Shown here: positions 1 to 13,571 of the stretch, piece after piece
How the letters are laid out: each line of letters begins with the position of its first letter
Position numbering within the stretch: the stretch's first letter is position 1
Assembly (NCBI RefSeq): GCF_964275005.1
Contig: NC_092695.1
Span: 14,647,697-14,711,696 of the forward strand
Direction: 5' to 3'
DNA length: 64,000 nucleotides
From: Diadema setosum
Taxonomy: Eukaryota > Echinodermata > Echinoidea > Diadematoida > Diadematidae
Notes under the pieces: model-generated
Databases searched by the model: none
What the model was told of the DNA's origin: nothing
What the model saw: only the letters and a program-made list of their open reading frames with translations
Translations under genes and position numbers: made by a program

Positions 1-425
1 GTTTGTTAATATATGGGAATCACTCTTGAGGTCTGGTGGCTGGGTGGTCCGTTGACCGCTCTGTCAAATTTTGGGCCAGTTTTTACATTTTATCTTAAAT
101 CTTTAAAATACAAAATATTGTGGATTGAGCCATCTCGTGCAGTTTTTTTTAGCACATGGCATACGTGACTGCCACAGTATGTAGATTTGCAAACTTCATC
201 TTTTGTCCATGATGAACAATGTGTTGCTGTGGTAACAGCATTTTTGAATTAAAATCATATAAAAATGTTGTGAATTCTCTAAACTTCCTTAGTTTTTGAG
301 TATTTGACCTAAAATTTGGTAAATGTGACCAATAAAATTTTTAATTAGTAAAACATCTTTTGTCAATCTTGAATGATCTGTTGCCATGGGAACAGCTTTT
401 TTTTTCCTATAAAAAGCATACAAAA
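1..425 (+). repeat. Dispersed intronic repeat built of roughly 130-170 bp units (copy 1)
   Basis: The stretch repeats a recognisable order of phrases. These are a 'gtggattgagcca' start, a 'tttgagtatttgacc' segment, a 'gcaaacttcatcttttgtc' segment, and 'aacaatgtgttgc' followed by 'tggtaacagcat' and 'aaaatcatataaaaat'. Parts recur at about 120, 290 and 400. The same order appears at 59460-59740 in a KIF3A intron. It lies in a SMU1 intron just upstream of the penultimate exon. No coding potential or terminal repeats were seen, so the repeat class is unknown. Confidence 0.6.
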
Positions 426-849
426 TCTTGTGGATTGAACCAACTCCCTCAGATTTTGTTAGGGGCATTTACCATATTCAGTGATAATTCTTTTTTGTTT
501 CATGTTCAACACTTGCACCAGCAGCCACGCCTAGCTTTGGACAAGCCTTTACTTAAATACTACCAGAGTTTCTTTTTGTTGTTAATGTGTAAATATGAAG
601 CTTCGTAAGATTAAGGTTGAAAAAAACAGATAAGTACTTATAAAAAGTGAAATTTGTGAGTGATCTTATTTTTTTTTTCCATAGACAAAACTTTTACAAA
701 TCCATTGTGTAAATAGTTCATTAGCATGGTGATACATGTTTATACATCATAACTCTTAAAACATATGCCTGCTGTAGTATTTTAGCATGCATTTGAACAC
801 CATCATACAGCTTAGTCAGCAGCATTCAACAAATTTTTCTATATTGTGA

Positions 850-1239
<390 letters not shown>

Positions 1240-2266
1240 TAGATTTATTTATAGATAGAAGCTGCATGGTCACTAACACCAGATCTTGCAAAGCAGGAAA
1301 GCAGTGGTGCTAGATATTGACTTGAAAGTTTCAAGTATAATGGTAAACAATTGTGTTGCTCATGGCTGCACGAATAGATGGGGAGTCCTTGTTGATGGCA
1401 AAAAAGTCATATCGACGTCAACTTTTTTTACATGTGGCTCAAAACAATCACTCTTGCTGAGTGATCGCAGCTTGTTTCCTGTGATTGTGATGTAATTCGG
1501 TTGAATGTGATGAGATATATACATGGATACAAAAGTACATCAGTGGCCATCAACTGACAAGGTTATGACTCAAAAATAAAATACCAGTGATCCCAGTGAA
1601 AACACAGGCTAAAGGGTGATTGTACACAGACCCGTTCCAACTAGAAATTATTTACATCTCTACATTCTCTAAATCTAGAATAAGAAAAGCAAAATGTCGA
1701 GAATGAAAGTAGCAACCAATTACAACAGCGCTCAACACAAGACAAATGGGGCTGTCTTATCCATCTTCATTTTTGATATGGGATCTTCACTAGTCAGAAT
1801 AGACATCTAGATCTATACCTAGATGCATATATCCAAATGAAAAGGAAAAACAAAAACAAGAATGGTGCCAACTATAACGGTGCTGGAAATTATTTATCAA
1901 TTCTCTACATTGAAAATTAGAACTAAATAGCAGACCAGAATGACGAGAATATCATGCAGATCGCAACAGATATACACAGGAGTCAGACTGTAGCGTACTG
2001 GTAATTTGTACAAATTACAGTGCATACATATTGTCTGCAGCATGATGTGGTGTTATTGATTTTGCCCCTCGGGCGCACACATAGGTGGGCGAGTGTCACT
2101 GAAGGTGATGCTATGGAACCTCGTCCATTGTGTGATCATGATCTTGCTACTTGAGAGACCCAGTAAAATGAACCTTTTGAATCTCAGTTCCGAATTATCC
2201 TATCAGAGTGATATTCTGTAGACATTGACTTCATATGTGCGCAAAATTAGTTGTATGTGTAATTTA

Positions 2267-2458
2267 CAGTGCATTCCCGTTATAAAGAACACAGTTATAA
2301 CAAAATTCCGGTTACAATGAAGTAAAAATTCAGGCCCAAAATTTACCAGCCATACTAGTTTATCTTTATGTACTTTATTTGTTCGGTTATAATGAAATTT
2401 CAATGTAACAAAAGAAGCTGGTGGCCAGAGAACTTTGCCATAACGGCAGTCCACTCTG
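2267..2458. mobile_element. Short pogo/Tc1-mariner-like MITE
   Basis: A 192-bp segment in the last SMU1 intron. It begins CAGTGCATTCCCGTTATAA after a TA and ends with the complement of CAGAGTGGACTGCCGTTAT before a TA. Internal text keeps repeating 'gttataa/gttacaatga'. TA flanks with CAGTG-type ends fit non-autonomous Tc1/mariner (pogo) elements. Relatives sit at 8171, 15414, 25023 and 62747. No coding capacity. Confidence 0.7.
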
Positions 2459-2715
2459 TATGTTTTGCATTAATTGCAACCTGCCCCCTCCTAACGTGCA
2501 GGTCTTATTTTAGAAAACACAGTTAATTTTCATTACTGTAAAAAGCGCTGGATGTGAATGCATCCTTTCTTTAATACTGCTTCATGCCTTTGAATAATTC
2601 ACTGAAGAGAAAAAAAAACTTTAGCAAGCTTTCAATGGGACACATTCAGGGTATCGAAAGTGTGCCTGCCCTTTTACTTGGGGCAACCTATAGCCACTTT
2701 CTTTTGAGTAAACTT

Positions 2716-3455
2716 AATCCTAAAAAGACTGGGGGGGGGGTTAAGATGAGCCTCCCCCTGACATTTTTCATGATAAATCTGTAACGTAAAAATCTCGCGC
2801 CGCGACGTTTCATGACTGTTTTCTTTTAAGTCTTGCACAACTTTTGAGACCAAATCGCGACGCCCAGGTATGCGGTTCTGAAGTTACACAATATTTTGTA
2901 AGTGCATGTCAGACCCAAAATTGCTCAAAAACATGATTTCATGTACAAGTCCAATGCAAATTCTGTTTCTAGCCAAAATTTCATAAATGTATTGATATTT
3001 TTACTTTTACTGATTAAAATCAATTAATTTCATGTTGTTTACGATCGGAGTAGTGTTGCCGGTGATTTCCAATGAAAAAAAAAAAAAAGTTGATAACAAA
3101 ATACATAAGAAAGTTTAAAAACAATAAAATACATAAGAAAAATTTTTCTATATTGCCATTCTTTTAATGTACATTCAATAAGAATCCTAAAAAGAGTACC
3201 TAGACCAAATATTAGCAGTTTTGGACTTTTATTTACAGATTTACAGCCAATTCTTTTTTTATTTCATGCATAAATTAGCATAATTAATTTATTCATAGTA
3301 AATTTGAATAATTGAGGAATAATTACCTATTCAGTTTTGTAGATTACCTTGTGAGTGATGCGCGTGCCAATTTTCCTTGCTATCACGTGGTCAACGGCCA
3401 AAATCTTGGCTGATTGAGCCCCCCCCCCCCCCCCCCAGTCTTGCTAGGCATCAAA
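2716..3455. mobile_element. Poly-G/poly-C-ended inverted-repeat element
   Basis: This element in the last SMU1 intron starts around CCTAAAAAGACTGGGGGG and ends CCCCCCAGTCTTGCTAGG, an inverted pair with long G and C runs. Its right 240 bp (about 3226-3470) closely resembles 12730-12980 in the same orientation, including 'catgcataaattagcataatt' and 'caaaatagcccagg'. No transposase remains. The boundary is approximate because homopolymers blur it. Confidence 0.6.
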
Positions 3456-3637
3456 ATAGCCCAGGCAATCTTTTTAGTGTTAACTCATCTTGTCAACTGT
3501 AAGCTGATAGGAAAATCTGCTCTGTGCTCCCCACACTGATATTGCTTTGAGTGAATGAGGAGACCTTCATATATTATCCAAGAAAGTATTCTAAACAATC
3601 TATGAAAGTTGTTCTCGACCACATTTGTCTCCTCCAG

Positions 3638-3736
3638 GTCCATGAAAAGGATGTGATCGGGATAGTGCTTCACCCACACAACAACTTGATTGCAACCTAC
3701 AGTGAGGATGGACTGCTGAAGCTGTGGAAGCCATGA
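3638..3736 (+). CDS. SMU1: SMU1, last coding exon with stop codon
   Basis: This exon encodes the final 32 residues of SMU1, beginning VHEKDVIGI and ending DGLLKLWKP followed by TGA at 3734-3736. That is the seventh WD40 blade and exact C-terminus of the family. The acceptor is CTCCAG at 3632-3637, and the phase matches the donor at 1129, giving the continuous junction ERTLT|VHEKD. The intron of about 2.5 kb holds two MITEs. The 3' UTR end is not fixed: canonical AATAAA signals occur inside the 4107-4673 MITE and near 7445, but neither can be assigned by eye. I see nothing odd in the coding sequence. Confidence 0.96.
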   Translation, partial: VHEKDVIGIVLHPHNNLIATYSEDGLLKLWKP

Positions 3737-4106
3737 ATTTTTTTGCATGCAGTCGAGTAGGAAAAAAATTGTAGCAACTGCATTTTGTTGCCAAACGGGC
3801 AACATTCTCCACCAGACCTATACAGCCATGTTTGTGGTTATGGGCTCTACTCTCAGGACATAATAACCACACTATTGTACCTGTATCCATTAGTTTACAA
3901 TTTTGTGGGTTCACGATCAAGCAATGTTCGAGCAGTATGCTGTAACAAGCTGTGTCATGGAGAAGAAAAAAAATCCTGAAGCACACAAATATATGTGATA
4001 AACTAAAAAAAGGTTGCATATTTTACAACTTTAAATTTTACAAAAAATATTACTTCACCTGGAGAACTTTGAGATAGTCCATAGCTATTGTGCATCCCCC
4101 AAACAC

Positions 4107-4673
4107 TTAAAGGGAAGGCAAACCCAAAGAGCAATGTGGATTGAGTAAAAGCATTAGCATTAGTAGAACACATCAGTGAAAATTTGAGAAAAATCAGACT
4201 ATCAATGCAAAAGTTATGAATTTTGTAATGTTTTGGTGTTGGGACCACTGGATGAGGAGACTACTAGAGGTTATGACGTATTAGTGGACAACAATATAAA
4301 GAAAATATAAAAGGAATTTCACAAAAATTCCTTTTTCTACCAAAATGAAAGAGCTCTTGACTAACCACTTTCAGAAAGCAGGGGGAATAAATGCTACCTC
4401 TCACATATGTCAGTATCAAGTTGATGGAATGTGTAATTTTCATGAAAAATGAATTTTTACTGATTTCCCTTTATATTTTCTTTACATTGTAGTCCACTCA
4501 TACGTCATAACCTCTAGTAGTCTCCTTACCCAGCAGTTCCAACTCCAAAACTTTAAAAATTCATAACTTTTGCATCGATTGCCCGATTTTCCTCAAACTT
4601 TCACTGATGTGCTCTACTAATGTTACTGCTTTTACTCAATCCTCATTGTTTGTGGGGTTTACATTCCCTTTAA
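4107..4673. mobile_element. TTAA-flanked long-inverted-repeat MITE, copy 1
   Basis: A 567-bp element bounded by TTAA at 4107-4110 and 4670-4673. The ends AGGGAAGGCAAACCC and AGGGAATGTAAACCC are inverted. Complementarity continues inward through 'attgagtaaaagca', the 'atgcaaaagttatgaa' block, 'ggagactactagagg' and 'acaatataaagaaaatat', so most of the element can fold on itself. TTAA target sites fit piggyBac- or Kolobok-type mobilisation (family inference). Other copies are at 28991-29555 and 59735-60210. Confidence 0.8.
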
Positions 4674-7600
4674 TATTACAGATCACTTCTTGAAATTTTT
4701 GACACGATGCCTTCTCATTTGTCTGCCTTGAAAATGAATTGCTCTCACAGATATGTTGTGGTATTACTGCACTCAGAAGGGCCTCAGAATGCAGTCATAC
4801 TTCCGATTTTGAAGTATCGTCTCAGTAGTTGAGCAACAAATTTGTCCCCTGAATTCTTAATTTCTTTGTCCCACATTGTGCCCTGCAGAAATGTTTTTTT
4901 TTTTCAAAAAAAAAAAAATTCACTGACATCAAGGAAATTTTTATACTTGCAGGACACGTAGGCAGTAAACAGAATTGCATGTGACCTGTCAAACGGGAGA
5001 ATCTACAAGTTACTGGTACCGTAACCGAGAAAATTTAGATTTGGTCAAAGTACTATAAAATCTACTATACTACATCATCCTTGTGCAGGGTATTATGTTT
5101 AGGGTTTTTTCAGAGTATTGATTTATGCAAAAATTCCATGAATCTGTAGGGTCCTACATAGCACTGTCAATTTATGTACTACATGATGTAACATTATTTA
5201 ATTCGTGTGGAATGCCCGTTTAAGGATTATTGTCCTGGTCCCATTCCTATGTACTTGTCATGTGATGGAAGATGAAAGAGCTTCATAGATCGTATGCTTG
5301 CCACCAACGTTACCTGATTTTTTTCAACAAAGACTTAGGGTAATTGCTGACAATAACCAAAAACACTCTATTTGACATTAAAGGCTGTCCTTTTTACAAT
5401 GTGCTGTCTGTTGCAGATTGTAGGTATTAGTGGCTTGTAATAAGCAATTGATGTCAATATTCATTATTGAATGAGAATGTAGAAGGTACCTGTCGTGTCA
5501 CAACTTTTTGGCCAATGTTTACTTGTTAGGTAGAGTATGCAAACATGATTACTGGATGAGCGCACACAACTGACCTCTTTGATACACTGCTGAAAGACAA
5601 CCCCCTCACAGGTTTCCCCAAGGAAATGTTTGGAGCAATGTGTAGCATTAGTCATGAGCACTAGATTTTAAAGAGCTTACTTATCACGAAGAGTTATGGA
5701 GCTATGTAATGCACTATCTTACATGTACCCACTCTTATGTAAGTTTTAAAGCTTGCGAGCAAAAGAAGGCAAAAGTTACTACTACAGTGAGCTCCATATA
5801 TAAAGTTGACTGTGCACATGTCAAATAATTGGCCAAGGTGATGAAACTAGAAAGTTTCAATTTTTGTTCATAGGCATATATGAGGTATTCCTCACTACAA
5901 GTCAATATGTCTAAGTCGACTTATTGACTATTGTAAAGTTGATCAATATCTGAGGACGGTTTTAAAGAATAATCATTAAATTTGCATTGCCCAAGTCAAA
6001 CTACATTGTATGCTGCAAAATGTAATCGATCACTCGAAAAGCACACAACGCATTTACTTGAACGCAAGTCTCCAGACATGCCGGCATGCCTCAATTTAAA
6101 CTATGCAGGCCAATGATTGCAGGCAGTTGCAGCTTTGAATGTACCTGTACACACGAAGACTGAATATTGCGCGTACACTCACGATTGTTTTCTTGGAAGG
6201 CCATGTGCTGCTGAGAGTGAGTAAAGCTACAAGGCAAGAAAATCAAACTATCATCTGTGTTGATCTAACTGTATGAGTGATGTATATCAAGAGTTTTCTT
6301 GCAAAAGGCCTTTTAAAAATCAACTTTAGCTTATTCCTAGTAAATCTTTTTTTTTCTATTCCACACAATTCTATGTTCCCATTCAAAAAGTTCTTCTGTG
6401 TTTAAGAGTCATCACTGTAGGTACAAAAATGGCAATTAGAAAAAATCCGTTGGAAGAATAGATGACATATGTACAAAATGGTTATGAATGTACTTGAAAC
6501 AGAACAAGGGAAACAGAACAAAAATGAATATATATATAAAAAAATAATAATAATAAAATACAGTCACCGAAACAGATAGAAATATGTACCAGGTAGTCCC
6601 TACTGGCTTGCGAGTATCAACTATGAGGTATCGCAGTAATTTTAACAAACTATTCGGGCCTCCCCCAGGGTGACCTGCAAGGCCGCAACCCAACCACCAA
6701 AAAAACTTGACGGATTTACTTCCCAAGGGAAGCGGGATGGCCAAGGCAGATTCCATAGTCTTGTGTATATCCCATATATGTGTTTCGGAAGGTGACGTGT
6801 ACAGTTGTATACCAGTATACAGAGACTGCTCCGACTTGCATAACACCCGCCACTAACTGCAGTGTCCCAGTTGCGCACGCGTACGCTGAATGCATGATAT
6901 ATATTGTGGCCAGTGCGAGCCGGTACACAATTTCGTATATTGTACATATCATGCATTCGCCATACGAGTGCATGCATGGGACACTGCAGTAATGGCGGAT
7001 TTTGCTGCCTGGCCGAATTGGTCTATTAGTAGTATACACTGCATGTACTACAATATAATTCATTCCAGACTCACAAGTAAACATCTGTGCATAGGCCTAC
7101 AAACACAGAAAGTGATAAAGGTCACCACACTTGTACATTCATTCTCATGTCCATAAACATGGATGTAGAGTTTGCCTGTGTATGTTTCACATCGGTCATT
7201 TTATTCTTTTAATTTAGAGTAACCTGATCCATTGTAAAATGCGTTAAACACGCCTGGTCACCAGTGTCTCTCACGTGAAAGCAGAAGTGAGTTGGAGAAA
7301 CATCAGATTTAGAACTCTGAAATTCTGCAAATGTAAATCAGAGTCAGGGAGAATCTTTGGACACCTGTAATTTTTTAACTGCAAGTACATGTACGTGTGT
7401 TGAAGTTCTGCAGTTTGTAAAATAATGTACGATAACATGCTGTGAAATAAAATGTGTACAGAATGTATTGCGTCCCTCTACTTCTGTGTTACTCGGTATC
7501 ATGTAATTAAGGTAGCAACATAAATGTACGCAGTAATTCTCATATTTTGTGTAGGAATCGTGTGTTTTGAAATGACAAGACTTTCATATCACAGTGTATG

Positions 7601-8170
7601 TTTTGGGGTAATTCAATGTACAACTGCATTGTACAAGTTTGTACAGCAAATTTGTTAATGTCCAACTTTGTCATAAATGTTTTTCTAATGCAGTGTAAAG
7701 GTACATTATCCCCCAGAACATGGACTAGAGGGTACTTTGGCTTAAGCAGTATACTATGCTGCCACTGCCACCACGGCATCAAATTTGTACTGGCTATGTT
7801 CTGTGACGGATTTCATCCTTCAGTGTATTATGGAAGTGTATTAATAAAAAATCTGACTGCCTACACCTGGTGGTAGTGCCCTCACTTGTACCATCTTTAC
7901 ACACAAAATTGTTGATTTTTTTAGGTTCTCCTTGTTTGCACTCTACTGGCCTCATTTGACAGATTTTGTTCCATTTTTGTACAGAGGTGAATCATCTTCA
8001 AATCATAAACCTGTACACTGTAATAGTTTTGGTTTTGCCCCTCCTGATGTTTCACCTTCTATTTGGTCAAAAGTTGCCACCATGTGTGTTCTCTGCCATC
8101 CACATTCCTTTTTCTTGCTTTTACCAATGGACCTGCACCATGGTGAAATTTAGATCCCGATTTTTTGTGG
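4674..8170. other. SMU1-MRPL22 intergenic stretch without recognisable gene
   Basis: I see no exon-like reading frame here. Short open frames are in low-complexity or repetitive sequence and match nothing I know. The notable structure is the imperfect palindrome at 6846-6998. The region could include unassigned SMU1 3' UTR. Confidence 0.5.
6846..6998. repeat. Imperfect palindrome of about 150 bp
   Basis: The left arm runs 'ccgccactaactgcagtgtc' then, further in, 'gaatgcatgatat'. The right arm is its reverse complement, with 'atatcatgcattcg' and 'gacactgcagtaatggcgg'. Arms are about 65-70 bp with mismatches around a centre near 6920. It is probably a small foldback element; no target duplication was found. 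Confidence 0.65.
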
Positions 8171-9690
8171 CAGGGGAATCCCATTATAACAAGATCATTG
8201 GTTCTGGGTGATTTTTCTCGTTACATCCGGATTCTCGTTGTATCCAACTTGTGGATAGTACACTTTATACAAACATGCTATGTTAAAATTGGGTTACATG
8301 CATTGACTATTATGACTATGTCATGTTGATGAACGGAAAAACAGGAAATGTGACTGGAAAATGCAAGAGCATTCTCGCGATAATTACAATTACCGGTATA
8401 AAACATACATATATTTTTCTCAATGCTTGTTACCGAATGTTTTAGTGAAGGTCATCACGCTAGCAACACTGCATTTAGCATAACTTGCATGGATGAAAGC
8501 TGTGACTAAAGTCCGAATTTAACCTTTCATTCTATGACAAATTATTGATATAAATTGCGTATTATGGTGAAAGTTTACATTACAACTTATACTCATATAA
8601 ATATAATATGTAATAATGAATATAACAAATATAGTAAATACACTAGTATAACTATTTTTTAATTTCCTTCAGGGAAGCCATGCCCAACATCCTATTTTTC
8701 TCTCGCTATTACTGCACAGTGCGATGCACGCAACATGATTTATTTATACCCAGATGACTTTTACTGCCAGAGGGCAATTGTGCTTCCAGCTTGTTGCAAC
8801 GCATCAGGTTGAATGCGTGCTTTGCCAATTTCGTTGGGTAAAACATTCACACGGTGTGAATGTTTTACCCAACGAAATTGACGGATGCATGCTGTTCATG
8901 AAAACAAAAACTAGTACCTGGTAACTGTTGATTGCAAAATCGACTGACATAGTATTTAGATTAGACATTAGTTTAGAGTTAATTCAAATTTTAGCATATG
9001 ACATCGTATTTTAATTTTGACATCTAATTCAATGTTTTTCTTGTAATCAAAGATATGTAAATGGGGCTACATTCACAAACATTCACAAACATTCGCTGCT
9101 CACAGTTAGATACTCCCTTTACATATCTTTGGAAAGGTTACCTTAACATTTCGGATACATAAATACATGTGCACCCTTTTTTTTTTTTTTTCGTTTTAGC
9201 CATTAGAGAACACTAATTCAAATTGTAGCATTTGTGATAACATTTAGGCCTATTCTTTAGCAAAGGCTATACATGTACCATCTGAATATTCCAATGCTCT
9301 TCTATTATGACCCTCGGAAAGAGACTTTATGAACTTGCAGCGCGTAGTGCTCCCTGATTTTGTTCTGTTTGGCACTGACAGATGTTAGTCTCTGCTTGCA
9401 TGCAACAATTACACAGAGAATGCACCTTTTTCTGGTTTGAAAACAGTAGGCCTACATGATTTGCCCACTGTTTAGTTCAGTTTTTAAAAAAAAAAATTTT
9501 AATCGTTACATCCGCACAAATTTGTGGGGGGTTTTTCCCCTTTGTTATTAGGCCTGAAAATTATCTTTTAATAACCGGAAACTCAAATCCCTATAGGCTA
9601 ACACGCAAAGTTTAATTTGTGACCGTACGATTTATCTCGTTATAAGCGGATTCTCCTCGTATCCAATCTTGTTGTAATGAGATTCCCCTG
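8171..9690. mobile_element. Non-autonomous pogo-like DNA transposon of about 1.5 kb
   Basis: The ends are inverted: CAGGGGAATCCCATTATAAC at 8171 and, reverse-complemented from 9690, CAGGGGAATCTCATTACAAC. The match continues through 'aagat' and the shared 'cggattctcgttgtatcc' type motifs. A TA follows the right end. The interior has no transposase-like frame, so the element is non-autonomous or decayed. A 55-bp near-perfect palindrome lies close to its middle. Confidence 0.7.
8826..8880. repeat. Near-perfect 55-bp palindrome with 27-bp arms
   Basis: The left arm starts CAATTTCGTTGGGTAAAAC and ends CATTCACAC. After a single central base, the right arm is its exact reverse complement, ending at 8880. 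I see no mismatch in either arm. Such a sequence can extrude as a cruciform. It sits inside the pogo-like element at 8171-9690. Confidence 0.9.
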
Positions 9691-9957
9691 TAATGCTCCT
9701 CCCAGTGTTCCCCCTTTCATAGGATAAAAGTCACATTTTGATGGTTCTCTTGTGTGCGGGCCATACAGATGACGTTTTGTGACATACAATGTTTGTTGCC
9801 GTATTTTCCTCGGGCGTATGGTCAAATTTAGACTCCTGTTGTTTTGAAGTGTTTTGTCTTTTAAAGCACACGAGTCATATTTACATTGTAAGTTGATGAG
9901 TTGTATGCACTACTGGTCACACATTTCAGATTTTTTCTTTCTTTTGGTTATGTAGTA

Positions 9958-10013
<56 letters not shown>

Positions 10014-11429
10014 TGCAGGTCCATCATGGTACATGAATACTGTACTATCTTTACCTGTTTAGTTTAGCAATTTGGGGGGATATATTTCCGATGTATGGCA
10101 ATGGGTATTTCTAGTTTTTAGTTGTGTGTGTGTGTGTGTATGTATGTATGAGTGATTGTGTGAACATGTGTGCATTGTGTTTTTTGAAGGATGCAAGAGG
10201 ACAAGTATCCTTAGGTTTATTTTAAGCAATTAATGAAATAAATTGTAAGGTTTACTCATATACAAGTATTATGTCCACCCACACAGCCAACATTTTGGGC
10301 ACTATCTTGTGCAATAGCTTCCAACAGTGAACAAAACACTAAACCAGTATTATGAAGACATACATGTACTGTACTGAAATGCTTGATGTTCATTCCTATC
10401 ATCCAGATTATTCGAGAACACTATCTGATGGGTGCTACACATGATAGTTATACATGTATCCTGCAAAATTTATGTTCCACCAGATATTGTAAACATGAAC
10501 AAACTTTGCAGTTTGGCTAAAATTTGAGTAAACTCCATTCTGCTGGCGGCAAAAAGACTGTCACATACATGTCCTTGAAATGATCCCTCATAATGATTAA
10601 TCGCCTCATTCTGGCAAATGGTTCCAAATTTCACAACACATGCTGAAATATTATGACCATATGTACATTTTATTCACCGTAAACAGACACAAACATGTGG
10701 CCATGTCACACAATTTGGGGTACTGCCAATATGCAAGTGCCTCCCGGCCAGCCCTGTGTCAGATGCATATTAGCATAGCTTGGTGGCAAAGTTGAACCAG
10801 GTCTAGGTTGCATCTCACGTACTCGCCAGGGCAGCACAAACAGCTCACATACACACAAGAGCTATGAGTCTGGGGCTACAAATGTATCATGCAGGTACAT
10901 TGTGTGTATCACAATCGCAAAGTACATGTACAAAGCATACCTCTGACTCTGCTTTCGCTTCATGTAACACTGTGATTTCTACAACTCCAATTGTAACTTT
11001 TGAAGATAGAACATTCATCTCTGAATTTTGTGGAAATAAAAAGTCCATCAGCTGAAAGCATTTTTGAATAAAAGAGGAATTTACTTCCTATGGAAAACGC
11101 ATGCATGACCACAAATCACTGGTTGCAAACGCAGTTGAAACAAACTATATGTAGTACAGCGTTATGGCGCCTTGTGACCAGGATAAGTTGGGGGAGATAC
11201 CATGGTAGAGCTCACTGGAAACTTCACCCAGGTCGCATCTTTCATCCAGGGGTATTTTTGGAGAACTCTTCACTTGTCATTGTGTGACCAGCAGCAGCTT
11301 CACATTGGCAACCCATGACCCTAATGGTTGCAAATAATAAAACTTGACAAACTTGAAACTCTTTTTACACAAAATTCAAACTGAAGAAACAAGTAGTAAC
11401 GAGATATGAAACTCGTCACTGAAGACGAG
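9691..11429. other. Intergenic DNA with a (GT)n microsatellite at 9961-10010
   Basis: A pure (GT)25 run occupies 9961-10010, with a shorter (TG)n at about 10124-10139. No gene-like frame or clear mobile-element terminus was recognised in the rest. Confidence 0.6.
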
Positions 11430-12024
11430 TTAGGTGATACGCTGGGGTCATCAGATATCGGTCACGGGTGATCGACAACGAAAAAGATGTAAAATAGCGA
11501 CTTGAAGTTATATTGAGATACATTCGTGAAGTCCAGATCTTTATACAGTCCTACATAATTCAGATCAAATTGTTTCTGTCATGCAACCAAGTGGAAATTT
11601 CATGCGTGTGTCGGCGTGTGCAAGTAAGTCGATTAGACAGGCTATGTCAATGAATATTTACCAATGTCTTCAAAATGAAAAAAACAAACAAACCAGAAAT
11701 CAAACGTGGCGATAAACTCTTAAGAGTCACCTTCACTTTAACATTTGTATTTTCAAATGTGAACTTTGACCATTATTTGCATAACCAAGAGGGCTATGTC
11801 TCATCTCGTCATTATATAATATGATCAGTTTGACAAACTCTATGCAAAATTTTGCAGCAGTCAAAGCAATGTACAATGTAGTCTCCAACACAAAACAAAG
11901 GGATATTGTGTGTGTGTGTGTGTGTGTGTGTATGGATGCGTTTACATTAGAATGTGGTTTCTATATGGACGAAAGTGGAATTACTTCATTGAAAAAAAAA
12001 AGTAAAAGAGTAGACTGAGGTATT

Positions 12025-12125
12025 TTGTTTTGTCATCTTGTGAGGTTCGAACCTGCACGTGTGCAACCTTACGTTTCTGGCGCAAAAGACAGTGTCTTTA
12101 ACCTCTCTGCTTTACGACTCGACGA
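12025..12125 (-). repeat. tRNA-derived SINE-like sequence
   Basis: On the - strand it reads GCAGAGAGGTTAA (box A-like) and, further on, GCAGGTTCGAACCTC (near-canonical box B). The spacing and extra arm resemble a class II (Leu/Ser-type) tRNA. The acceptor and anticodon stems do not close well, so I read it as a Pol III-derived retroposon head rather than a working tRNA gene. The SINE body may run to about 12230. Confidence 0.5.
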
Positions 12126-12729
12126 GAAAGTATGTGGAACGTAAGGTTATATGTGAAAGATAAATCGGGAATCATTTTCGTCCACATTCGATTCTCATTT
12201 TCACTTTCAAGCTGGAAAATTGTCAACCTGATGAGGAGATTAAAAATAATAAAATGCATGATTACTGCAGCTTATTGTCTCAGCTACGACATACTTAAGT
12301 TTCAGAGGAAATGGAGCAAAATCAGCTGAGGTATAGGTGCTAGAACGTTATCTAAGTCAATGCATGGTTGTAAAAAAAAAATCACCTCCCATAGACATAA
12401 CACGTAAACTAGGCTGATTTTGAGCCTTTGCCTTAATCACAATTTCCAGTATGATGATGTCATCAAATTGCAAAACAATGACATGGACTTGAAAGACAAA
12501 TGTTCAAATACAACATATCTCAATTTGGGATAATATTGAGCTGAATCTACCGAGATACCAGCAAATAAATGTGAGAAACAGTACCTCAAAAAATTTATTC
12601 CACTTTTTGATTTCAGATGACGATATGATGACGTCATAGAGTTTTCCTCGAAATATTGATACTTGAAAATTATGTTATTTACAATTCATATGCTTTTGTA
12701 ATATGCAATAAAAACAGGGTTGCTTTGGG

Positions 12730-12980
12730 GGCTTTATTTAATGATTTCCAGCCAAATTCTAATTTTATGCATAAATTAACATAATTCATATAAAATAAAA
12801 TAAAGCGATTTATTGAAATTTAACAACACAGCTCTATAGATTGCATCATGAGTGACGTGTGTCCCAATTTTTGTAACGAACTCGCGAATCGCGGCCGAGA
12901 TCATTAGGGGGGGCCATCATGCCCCCCCCCCCCCCCCGGACTTTAAGCTCACAAAATAGCCCAGGTAAGTTAGGGTTAAC
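12730..12980. repeat. Second copy of the poly-C-ended repeat
   Basis: This stretch parallels 3226-3470 in the same orientation. Shared parts are the 'ttatgcataaattaacataatt' section, the 'gagtgacgtgtgtcccaattt' section, a C run at about 12923-12938 and 'caaaatagcccagg'. The left end of the element was not located. Confidence 0.6.
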
Positions 12981-13571
12981 TTTGACCCAAGTGCAGTGCT
13001 TTGTTATTGGTCAAAATCGATCGGAAATCAATGGATACTGTCACTGGATGTATCAGGAATCCAAATCAGTTGAAAAAAGTGTATTTTCATGTTGCTTACA
13101 CGCTGTGCGCGTGAAAATGTGCAGACTGACGCACACGCGCGGAATTTTTTTGAAACGCTTAGAATTGTCTGAAACTTCAAGAAAACCCATTAGGATGTCG
13201 ATTTGAGCATTTCAAAATTTTGACATGCGCGTATGCGCACATCATGGTGACCTGGGTAATTAGCATAGTACAGGACGATGAGATGTGACTTGAACTTTAT
13301 GTCTACCGAAAATGGTAAAGAAATGGCATTTAGTTATGAAGTTATGAACGATCATTGAAAATCACAAAATGGTGCCTAGATGACATCACAGATAAGTTAT
13401 CGTCATGAAAATGTTGCTGTACTGAGATATTGTCATGAGATATGATGACTGAAAATTTTATGTGAATTGGTCAAGTCATTATTGAGATATTTTGTTCACA
13501 AAATTCGTCAGAAAGAAATGGGAATTTTGAGCAAACACAATAGGTGATACGCCGTTAGCGTATCACCTAAT

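Larger units (their letters stand above)
11430..13569. mobile_element. Candidate 2.1-kb interval bounded by an inverted TTAGGTGATACGC repeat
   Basis: TTAGGTGATACGCTGG at 11430 is matched by the reverse complement ending at 13569-13571 (GCGTATCACCTAA). A second inverted copy at 13541-13552 makes a local 29-bp hairpin with the right end. The interval contains a tRNA-like repeat and a copy of the poly-C-ended repeat, so it may be a nested cluster rather than one element. No target duplication was identified. Confidence 0.4.
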
